DNA of 64,000 bases from Camelus bactrianus (Eukaryota > Chordata > Mammalia > Artiodactyla > Camelidae). The DNA is taken from the NCBI RefSeq assembly GCF_048773025.1, contig NC_133548.1:24205501-24269500 (forward strand), written 5' to 3'. Every line of letters begins with the position of its first letter. The first letter of the stretch is position 1. The translations under genes were made by a program, and so were the position numbers. Shown here piece after piece: positions 55,885 through 64,000 of the stretch. The notes below the pieces were generated by a model. That model saw nothing but the letters and a program-made list of their open reading frames with translations, searched no databases and had not been told where the DNA came from.

Positions 55885-56145
55885 TAATTAAATAAGGAGG
55901 CCACTGGACTGAGGTGGTTCTAATGCCTTAGCAGCCAACGTAAGCAAACCAGAACTTAAGTCTATAAATGCTTCATGGTCAAGAAATCAAAACCTAAGGA
56001 CAGCCAATCACAAACAGCCAATGAGGCTTACCCAAATAAGGCAGTTGCTTAAGCTATGGCCAATCAAATAATTGCTTTGCTTTGCTCAACGTCTTCTCTA
56101 CAGAAATCTCGTCGCTGGCAAGGGGGGAGTGCTCCTAACCACTTT
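55885..56145 (+). mobile_element. LTR-like fragment with CCAAT boxes, family unresolved
   Basis: Looks like part of an LTR U3/R region: 'gcagccaacgtaagcaaacc', three CCAAT words (near 56006, 56019 and 56061) and 'gaaatctcgtcgctggcaag'. I recall this text as a dispersed mammalian repeat but cannot name it. Fossil and partial. Confidence 0.35.
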
Positions 56146-56149
56146 ATAC

Positions 56150-56545
56150 ATATACAAGTAAGAGAGATTTATTACAAGGAATTGGCTCACTTGATTATGG
56201 AGGCTGACAAATCCCAAGATCTGCACTGAGCAAGCTGGAGATCTGGGGAAACTGATGGTGTAGTTCCAATTCAAAGGCTGGAAAAAACCAATGCCCCAGC
56301 TTGAAGACAGTCAGGCAGGAGTTCCATGCTACTTGAAGACGTGTCAGCCTCTATGTTCTATTCAAGCCTTTGATTGGATGAGGTCTGCTCACACTGGAGA
56401 GGACAATCTGCTTTACTCAGTCTCTCAATTCAAATGTCAATCTCAAAACACCCTCACAGACACACCCAGAATAATGTTTGACCAATTATCTGGGCATTCC
56501 GTGACCCAGTCAAGTGGGCACATAAAATTAACTTATCACTGGGGC
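56150..56545 (-). mobile_element. MLT2-like ERVL LTR fossil, antisense
   Basis: Reverse complement follows the MLT2-type LTR that starts 'gttaattttatgtg' (here at 56518-56536 on the plus strand as its complement) and contains 'ccaatcagtt..gcc'-like and 'agtaaagcagattg..'-like blocks (56370-56420). The left edge supplies the poly(A)-signal region ('gagatttattacaaggaatt'). Solo, old and broken. Confidence 0.7.
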
Positions 56546-56554
56546 TGGGGTAGA

Positions 56555-56660
56555 GGAGTAATAGTACTCATCACATAGGGTTGTGAGAATTAAATACAAG
56601 TACTGAGCACAGAGTCTGGCACATAATGAGGGCTCAATAATTGGTAGCTGTGGTTGTTAA
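56555..56660 (-). repeat. MIR SINE fragment, antisense
   Basis: Antisense MIR 3' half: 'catagggttgtgagaattaa', 'gcacagagtctggcacataa', 'tgagggctcaataattggta'. Confidence 0.82.
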
Positions 56661-57092
56661 TTGTCAAAACAGAAGTTTCTGGAAGGTGAATCCTCTTACT
56701 AAGATACGAAAGCATATTTACACCAGTGCACTGCCTTTAATTAGGAAACACTATTTGTTGAGTTGAGAGAGATTTTTGACAGGAGTTGAAGACCCTACAT
56801 CTCCCTGGGAAGCTGACATTGGTCCAAAATGTAACCATATGGACCACAAGCAAGCTCTGTTCTCACAAAGCCCTAAGGAAGCCCCAAATAGTTATCACTT
56901 TGGAGTCCTCTAGTGTGAACCTTTATTCAGGAGAGCACCAGGACTGGGGGAAAATACTGCAAAGAGGTGGTCCTCTGTGTTGGATGAGAGGCCTCTCATA
57001 GCCAATAAGAGGCAGCATATATCCCAGGACTGAGGGCTAAGAGCAAGCTTTTACCCCCCACCCCCCATATCTCCTCCCTATGATGTAAACAG
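56661..57092. other. No recognisable element
   Basis: No repeat or exon recognised. A C run lies at 57054-57066. Confidence 0.4.
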
Positions 57093-57094
57093 TG

Positions 57095-57210
57095 GTGTCA
57101 GTTCTCTCACCCATCAAACATGGAGAATAGGACCCATTTTCCACTGCTCAAGGGTATTTGAAGATCAAAAGGTCATGCATGTGAAAGCATTATATAAACA
57201 CTAGAGAATT
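57095..57210 (-). repeat. MIR SINE fragment, antisense
   Basis: Weak antisense MIR: 'ctcacccatcaaacatggag', 'gtatttgaagatcaaaaggt', 'gaaagcattatataaacact'. Confidence 0.5.
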
Positions 57211-57539
57211 ACACCGACGTAAAACTCCACTCAGTCTCTTGCTTTAATCAAGGGCCGCATGGTCAGCTCGCTTACACATTCCTGCTGCACAAATATTTAC
57301 TAAGCACCTACTTTGTGCTGAGGCCTGTGCTTGACCTCTGGGGAGGAGGTAAGTGGAGAGAAAACCAGACATACACTTTCTCCTAAGGGACTTTCTCAGC
57401 AAGGCGTCCTCTGAATCCCACAGGTCCAGATGAGACACTTGGTGAATGAATAGCTTCTTCAGAACTTTGCCTCTTTTCTTTCTAATATTTCAAATTTGTT
57501 TGTTGCTCCATGTGCATTTGAATAGTTATTTAATTAATA

Positions 57540-57690
57540 TCTGTCTCTGCCACTCAAACCTTAAGCTCTCTCAGGGAGGAGACTGGTTTTGCTCCCCAGT
57601 ATAGCCTCAGGCCTACCACAGTGGCACACAACTGGGACTCAGAAGCAGGTTGTTGGATGGATGGATGCATGGATGGATGGATTCTTTCTA
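57540..57690 (+). repeat. L2 LINE 3' end
   Basis: L2 tail: 'accttaagctctctcaggga', 'agtatagcctcaggcctacc', 'acagtggcacacaactggga', then a TGGA/TGCA microsatellite at 57655-57680. Confidence 0.7.
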
Positions 57691-57744
57691 GGTAACCAGG
57701 ATGCTTGTGAAATAATATAAAAAAATATATTGAAATACATATAT

Positions 57745-58590
57745 TGACCTCTGCCCCTATTTCCTGGCACAGAGCTCCTAAAACCTTTGTGACTTCCTCC
57801 ATGATAAGAGCACCAGGAGCATCTTCTGTTATTCTTTCAGTCTGGTTCCTGACACAGAGCTCCTAAAGCCTAAGGCTTTTCTGGGGTGAGAGGAGTGTCT
57901 TTTGTTCTAATAAGGCAGCTCTTGATGGGCTCCTAGATGGAGGCTGGTCACCAGAAAGACCAAGTCATGATTAGAAGCTTGGAACTTTCAGCCCCATCTC
58001 CCATCCCCCAGGAAGAGGAGAGGGGCCAAAGATGAGCTAATGATCCATCATGCCTCTGTGATGAAGCTTCCGTAAGAATCCCAGAAGCACAGGGTTCGAA
58101 GAGCTTCCAGGGTGGTGAACAGATTCTTTGCCGGGAGGGTGGAGCACCCCAACTCCACAGGGACAGAAGCTCCTGTGCTCAGGACCCTTCTGGACATCAC
58201 CCTATGTATCTCTTCACCTGGCTGTTCATTCCTATCTTCTATCATATTCCTTATTATATAATAAGCTGGTAAACATAGGTGTTTCCCTGAGCTCTGTGAA
58301 CTCTTCTAACAAATTATCAAACCCAAGGAAGGGGATATGGGAACCCTATTTTATAGCCAGTCAGTCAGAAGCACCAGGGACAACCTGGAACTTGCAATTG
58401 GTGTCTGAAGAGGACACTCTGTAGGACTGAGCCCTTAATTGTGGGATTTGATGTTAACTCCAAGTAGGTAGTGTCAGACTAAATTGAATAGTAGGGCAAC
58501 CAACTGGTCAGAGAATTGGTTGATGTAGGAATAAACTTACATATTTTGTGTTATGAGTGTGGTATTAAAGTAAAGTAAAAAGAATCAGTG
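57745..58590 (+). mobile_element. LTR-like fossil, probably ERV, with internal duplication
   Basis: About 0.85 kb matching one remembered mammalian repeat throughout: 'cacagagctcctaaaacctt', 'cctctgtgatgaagcttccg', 'ggttcgaagagcttccaggg', 'gcatctct'-like and 'gcccttaattgtgggatttg' blocks. The mid-element TA-rich box (58250-58262) and following text look like an LTR promoter/poly(A) area. The opening segment is repeated (see findings). Broken, with no internal genes. Confidence 0.5.
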
Positions 58591-58607
58591 TTTTTCCTAA
58601 GCAATGC

Positions 58608-60753
58608 AAAACACTGTACAATGCACTCCCACCACTTCTATTCAACATAGTACTGGAAGTCCTAGCCTCAGCAATCAGACAAGAAAAATAAATAAAAGGT
58701 GTCCAAATTAGAAGGGAAGATGTAAAATTATCATTATATGCAGATGACTTTATACTTCATATAGAAAACCCTAAAGACTCCATACAAAAACTATTAGAAT
58801 TGATGAACAAATTCAGCAAGATAGCAGGATACAAGATTAACACAGAAATTTGTTGCATTTCTTTACACTAACAACGAAACATCAGAAAGTTAAAAAAAAA
58901 TCCTTTTAAAATTGTGTCAACCTGCCCCCCCAAAAAACCCCAAAACAACAAACCCTAGGAGTAAACCTGACCAAGGAAGTGAAAGACTTATATGCTGAGA
59001 ACTGTAAAACATTGATAAAGGAAATTGAAGATGATTCAAAGTGATGGAAAGATATCCTATCCTCTAGGATTGGAAGAATTAATATTGTTAAAATGGCCAT
59101 ACTACCCAAAACAATCTACAAATTTAACAAAATCTCTATCAAGTTACTCATGACATTCTTCACAGAACCAGAATAAATAATCCTAAGATTCATATGGAAT
59201 CACAAAATATCGAGAATTGCCAAAACAATCCTGAGGAAAAAGAGCAAACCTGGAGGCATAAACCTCCCAGATTTCAGACAGTACTACAAAGCTACAGTAA
59301 TCAAAACATCAAGGTTTCATTGGCACAGAAACAGATCAGTGGAACAGAAAAGAGAGCCCAGAAATAAACCCACACACCTCCTTTTAGACAAAGGAGGCAA
59401 GAATATACGATGGAGAAAAGACAATCGCTTCAGCAAGCACTGTAGGGAAAACTGGACAGCCACATATAAATCAATGAACTTAAAACACTCCCTCATATCA
59501 TACACAAAATATACTCAAAATGGCTTAAAGACTTAAATATAAGGCATGACACCATAAAACTCCTAGCAGAGAACATAGGCAAAACATTCTGTTGACATAA
59601 ATCTTAGCAATGTTTTTAGGTCAATCTTCCAAGGCAAAAGAAATAAAACCAAATATAAGCAAATGGGATCTAATCAAATGTGTAAGCTTTTGCACAGCAA
59701 AGGAAACCATAAACAAAATTAAAAGACAACCTATAGACTGGGAGAAAATATTCACAAACAATGTGATGGACGAGGGCTTGATTTCCAAAATATACAAATA
59801 ACTCATACAACTCAATAACAAAAACAAACAGCTCAATCAAAAAATGGACAGAAGACCTAAATAGACATTCTCCAAAGAACACCTACAAATGGCCAACAGG
59901 TACCTGAAAATATGTAACATCACTAATTGTAAGATACATGCAAATCAAGAATCATGCCAGTCAGAATGGCCATCAACAAACAATCTACAAATAATAAATG
60001 CTGGAGAGGGTGTGGAGAAAACTGAATCCTTTTACACTGTTGATGGGAATGTAAATTGGTGCAGTATGGGGTTTCCTTATAAAACTAAAAATAGTTACCA
60101 TATGATCCAGCAATCCCATTCCTCAGCATATATCTGGAAAAAAACTCTAATTCAAAAAAATAATGCACCCCAATGTTCATAGTGGCACTATTTACAATAG
60201 CTAAGACATGAAAACAACCTAAGTGTCCACCAGTGGATGAATGGATGAAGAAGATGTGGCATATACACACATCTTACAGCCATAAAAAAATTACTCAGGA
60301 ATATTAGCCATAAAAAATGATGAAATAATGCCATTTGCAACAACATGGATGGACCTAAAGATTATCATACCAAGTGAAGGAAGTCAGACAGAGAAAGACA
60401 AATATCATATGATATCACTTATTTGTGGAATCTAAAAAAGTGCAAATGAACTTATTTACAAAACAGAAACAGACTCACAGATATAGAAAACAAACTTATG
60501 GTTACCAAAGGGGTAAAGTGGAGGGATGGATAAATTAGGAATTTAGGATAAATAGATATACATTACTACATATAAAACAGACAAACAACAAGGACCTACT
60601 GTGTAGCTCAGGGAACTATATTCAGTATCTTATAATAACCCATAATGGGAAAGAACCTGAAAAAGAATATATATATACATATTTTGACACTAACACAACA
60701 TTGTAAATCAACTATACGTCAATTTAAAAAACTGTGGTTTTTTTAATTAAAAA
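58608..60753 (+). repeat. L1 LINE, 5'-truncated, 2.1 kb, with ORF2 RT remnant
   Basis: Sense L1 that begins inside ORF2. The reverse-transcriptase catalytic box YADD is at 58737-58748, in LSLYADDFIL. Downstream ORF2 text continues in pieces in more than one frame (59339-59536, 59610-59801, 59889-60182), so the protein is dead. The 3' UTR is complete: 'tgtgtagctcagggaactat', 'cacaacattgtaaatcaact', then an A-rich end. Flanking aagcaatgc (58599-58607) and aagcaacgc (60754-60762) form a probable target-site duplication with one difference. Confidence 0.93.
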
Positions 60754-60762
60754 AAGCAACGC

Positions 60763-61860
60763 TGGACAAAGCAACTTAAGACTCAGATGCGTGTCCAATA
60801 GTAATGATTGTTCAACGTGACATTGAATCAAGGGATTTGGATTGAAATCCTTAATAGGTAGCAACTAAAAGTCAAACTGAGCCATTCCCTTGGAAGTAGG
60901 CATGATAGCATTGGGACTGAATATTATCTTCCAAGAAGCTAACTGTTGCATGCAGAGGAGGGAGAGGGAGGGCTCCTGAGCCCAAATCAAGTGCATCAAA
61001 GACTGTAGTGTCCCTTCCCCAGATCCTAGATGCTCACACAACATGGCCTGAGGGATTAGTGCTGGCCTTCCTGTGGCTCCTTGATGCCACAATCCAGTTG
61101 TTATCTGACCCAACATCCTGTCTGGCCTTGGGGAGACTGAGCCACAGCCCTACTTCAGAGGGGACCTCTCACCTTTCCAGTAAGACTACCTCCAGTACTT
61201 CTGATGGAGGGAATGCTCCACCAGCCACAGGACATCAGAGTGATTTTGGTACCCAGAACCACCTTCCATCCATCAGCCACCTCCAACTGTTCTGACACCA
61301 TAGGCATGGGGATTCACCTTCATAACAAAACAGGTGAAATTTGCAACGTGTTTGCTGCTAAATGAATGAATCTTCTGGGTTTTTGTGTTTTTTTTTAATC
61401 TCATCCTGTCACTGGAGAGAAAGTGATGAGTGGGGAACAGGTTCCAAAAAGAGTGACCAACCTCATAAAAGACTCTCAAGCTTTTTGGATGGAGACATCT
61501 CAGAAAAGGTGTGCCACCTCTCCAAATAAATGAATTTCTACATAGAACAAAGATCAGATTTAAATTTCCTGCGATGCTGTAGAGCACAACAAGAACCAAG
61601 CAATGGCCTCAATGAAAGGAAAAAATGTCCGTCAGCCAGAACTTCCTGAAAATGAAATAGGCCACCTAGTCAGGTAGTGAGTCTTCCGTCCATGGAGCTG
61701 CTCAAGACTGGCCGAGGTATGGGCCACACATTCATTCCACCACACATGCAATGAGGGATGTTTCGTAGGCTTGCTGTTCCTGACAAAGGTCTGGAATCTG
61801 GGACTGGAGGACAGGGATAACCTAGCATGACAACACAATTAAAAGCCACTAGTAGCTCAG
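60763..61860. other. No recognisable element
   Basis: 1.1 kb without a recognised repeat or exon. Several short overlapping frames on both strands have no domain. Confidence 0.4.
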
Positions 61861-61864
61861 TGTG

Positions 61865-62072
61865 TGGGTTTTGAGCACTTACGTCCACCGAGTGCTGTAC
61901 TAACCACTTTGAATGCATGATGCTATTTAGCCGTCGTAGGAATCTCGGGCGTGGAGCCCTGTAGTTACCACCTGTTAGAGACAAGGAGGCAGAGACTGAC
62001 AGACAGGGAGTAACTGGCCCAGGGCTGCACAGCTAGAAGTGCAGAGCTGGAACTCAAATCCTAAACTATTAC
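61865..62072 (+). repeat. MIR SINE
   Basis: Sense MIR: 'gagcacttacgtccaccgag', 'gtgctgtactaaccactttg', 'gtaactggcccagggctgca', 'cagctagaagtgcagagctg', 'gaactcaaatcctaa'. Confidence 0.88.
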
Positions 62073-62685
62073 CCATTCTGCTCCGTCCCTCCTCACCTGT
62101 CGCCTCTCTCTCGCCCTCCCCACTCCCTTCTGTTAGAGCATGATAGCTATAAAAGCACAGTAAGGAGATTTCTCCCAAGAAAATTCTTCGGAATGGGCCC
62201 CAGCACAGAGCAGCAACACCAAGAGCACAAAACACCCAAATCGAGGGAAATGACTACATTTGAGTACAATTTGCAAATCACCCCGAGAGAGAGAGTTCCT
62301 GCAAAGTGAGAGCCAATTTTAAAACACCCACATCCTCCGGCCTCACTTTCTCCTCCCCAAAGGTCCTTCTGGCCCGGCTCGGCTTGGGCAAAAATCCCTT
62401 TGCCTTCATTTGCATCATTCTCTGGGGTGGGGGGTGGGGGACAAGTTGTGAAGCCATTCCCCGGAGAAGAGTCAGAATCACATCTTCAACCTGACCAGCC
62501 GTGACTTCACAGGAATTTGTCTTGAAGTCCAAAACGAGTAAAACTAATTAGTCAGCGTTTCCCCCCAGAGACTGTAGACACTTGATCCTTCGCAAGAAAA
62601 TGAGTGCACGCCACTCACTTACAAGAAATGAGGGTGCTGGTCACTAAAAAGAAAACAGAATACTGGGAAGAGCAGTGGGTTTTTT
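62073..62685. other. No recognisable element; G-rich tract
   Basis: Unique-looking, GC-richer. A G-run cluster (three runs of four to six G) lies at 62424-62440. No exon that I can support. Confidence 0.4.
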
Positions 62686-62689
62686 CTTT

Positions 62690-62882
62690 TTCCTTTTTTT
62701 TTAAAACTGAGATGTAATTGACATACATTATATTAGTTTCAGGTGTACAACATAATGATTCAATATTTGTATACATTGAGAAATGATCACCACAGTTAGG
62801 CTAGTTAACATCCATCGCCACACATAGTTACACATTTTTTTCTTGTGCTGAGAAAGATTCACTCTCTTAGCAACTTTCAAAT
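62690..62882 (-). repeat. L1 LINE 3' end, antisense, part 1 (host of nested L1)
   Basis: Antisense L1 3' UTR: 'aaaactgagatgtaattgac', 'gtttcaggtgtacaacataa', 'cttagcaactttcaaat'. Broken here by a sense L1; continues at 63255. Confidence 0.9.
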
Positions 62883-63254
62883 CTAAGTGAAGTAAGCCAG
62901 AAAGAGAAAGAAAAATGTATGAGATCGCTCATATATGGAATCTAAAAAAACAAACAAACAAAGCATAAATACAGAACAGAAATAGACTCATAGACATAGA
63001 ATACAGACTTGTGGTTGCCAAGGGGGTGGGGGGTGGGAAGAGATAGACTGGGATTTCAAAATTGTAGAATAGATAAACAAGATTATACTGTATAGCACAG
63101 GGAAATATATACAAGATCTTATGGTAGCTCACAGAGAAAGGAATGTGACAATGAATGTATATAAGTTCATGTATAACTGAAAAATTGTGCTGTACACTGG
63201 AATTTGATGCAACATTGTAAAATGATTATAAATCAATAAAAAATGTTTAAAAAA
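62883..63254 (+). repeat. L1 LINE 3' end, sense, nested in antisense L1
   Basis: 5'-truncated sense L1: 'taagccagaaagagaaagaa', 'catatatggaatctaaaaaa', 'gtatagcacagggaaatata', 'aaaattgtgctgtacactgg', 'aaatgattataaatcaataa', then an A-rich tail. Both flanks are the same antisense L1. Confidence 0.93.
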
Positions 63255-63860
63255 ATATATGATACAGTATTGTTAACTGTAATCACCGTGGTGTACATGA
63301 CATCCCCAGGACTTACTTATTTCTTAACTTGAAATTTATACCTTTTGACTCCTTTCACTCACTTTGTCCACTTCACACCACCACCAGCCCCAACCTCCCA
63401 CCTCTGGGAACCACCAGTCTGCTCTCTGTAGCTCTGAGTTCGGGGAGTTTTTTTGGGTTTTTTGCTTTTCTCTAGATTCCACATGTAAGTAAGATCAAAC
63501 AGTATTTGTCTTTCTCTGACTTATTTCACTAAACATAATGCCCCCTAAATCCAACCATGTTGTCACAGATGGTAAGATTTGTTTCTTTTTATGGCTGAAT
63601 AATATTCCATTGTGTGTATACACCACATCTTCTTTATCCATTCACCCACTGGTGGACACTTAGGTTGCTTCCGTATCTTAGCTATTGTAAATAATGCTGC
63701 TATGAACATTGGGGTGTGTGTATCTTTTCGAATTAGTGGAGTTTTTTTTTTTCTTTTTGGATATATGCCCAGGGATGGAATTGCTGGATCATACGTTAAT
63801 TTTCTTTTTAATTTTTTGAGAAAACTCCATTATCTTTCCATTGTAGCTGTACCCGTATAC
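63255..63860 (-). repeat. L1 LINE, antisense, part 2
   Basis: Continues the host L1 from 62882: 'gatacagtattgttaactgt', 'tctagattccacatgtaagt', 'gctgaataatattccattgt', 'tatgcccagggatggaattg'. Ends inside ORF2. Plus frame 63612-63995 is the antisense strand of ORF2 and not a gene. Confidence 0.9.
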
Positions 63861-64000
63861 ATTCCTGGCATTCTAATGTGTTCCCATTCCATTGGACCCA
63901 TAGTTCTGAGCTGCAGAACCAGGCCACACCTCTGGGCTGCCATCATCTGTCAAACCATTTTTGCCCCAAGATTCAGGGAGGCCCTGCGACATTGAAATGT
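63861..64000. other. No recognisable element
   Basis: Last bases of the window; nothing recognised. Confidence 0.35.

Noticed and set aside
62424-62440. Possible G-quadruplex
   Set aside because: Only three separated G runs are present; a standard four-run motif is not met without bulges.
63612-63995. 127-codon plus-strand open frame at the window end
   Set aside because: It is the reverse strand of L1 ORF2, running into unassigned DNA.
1-64000. CRISPR arrays, operons, phage or bacterial genes
   Set aside because: Composition, repeat content and lack of long frames show mammalian nuclear DNA; no regularly spaced direct repeats seen.

Overview
This is a gene-poor stretch of mammalian nuclear DNA, most likely from a camelid (camel, llama or alpaca lineage). 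The best clue is a tRNA-Ala-derived SINE with a tail matching the camelid vic-1 family. It appears four times, always on the minus strand (6033-6169, 15055-15192, 16485-16645, 23765-23885). I saw no Alu, B1, Bov-B, Bov-tA or CHR-type SINEs, which fits a camelid better than a primate, rodent, ruminant or whale. Family names here come from remembered consensus sequences, not from a search.

I found no protein-coding gene, tRNA gene, rRNA or CRISPR array that I can support. The open frames are short (149 codons at most), overlap on both strands, and either lie in LINE remains or show no recognisable domain. The window reads as intergenic or deep-intronic DNA.

Layout. 0-5 kb: old L2 and L1 fragments, one MIR and a 2-kb repeat-poor stretch. 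5-10 kb: a camelid SINE, two MaLR-type LTRs and antisense L1 ends in AT-rich DNA. 10-17 kb: L2 and MIR pieces, a 37-bp near-perfect palindrome, two LTR-like fossils and two SINEs. 17-25 kb: an antisense L1, a MaLR LTR and a large antisense L1 region (22.4-24.8 kb) split by the youngest SINE. 25-31 kb: relatively GC-rich, with MIRs, a solo class I LTR, an MLT1-like LTR, a MER5A-like element and candidate regulatory motifs. 31-42 kb: two CTCF-like motifs, L1 and MIR pieces, and one MIR split by an L1. 42.7-45.3 kb: an L2 broken first by L1 sequence and then by a solo LTR. 45.3-53 kb: the most repeat-poor part. 53-58.6 kb: a near-complete MER2/Tigger element, two long L2 fragments and three LTR fossils. 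58.6-60.75 kb: a 2.1-kb 5'-truncated L1 that keeps the YADD box of reverse transcriptase. 62.7-63.9 kb: an antisense L1 cut by a sense L1.

No genes act together here. What the window mainly preserves is a layered insertion history: MIR and L2 oldest, then DNA transposons and MaLR/ERVL LTRs, then L1 and class I LTRs, and camelid SINEs most recent. The items most worth a second look are the paired CTCF motifs (31.0 and 32.7 kb), the palindrome at 12.0 kb, and a MIR at 27.4 kb carrying a strong acceptor/donor pair. I did not find a new biological system.
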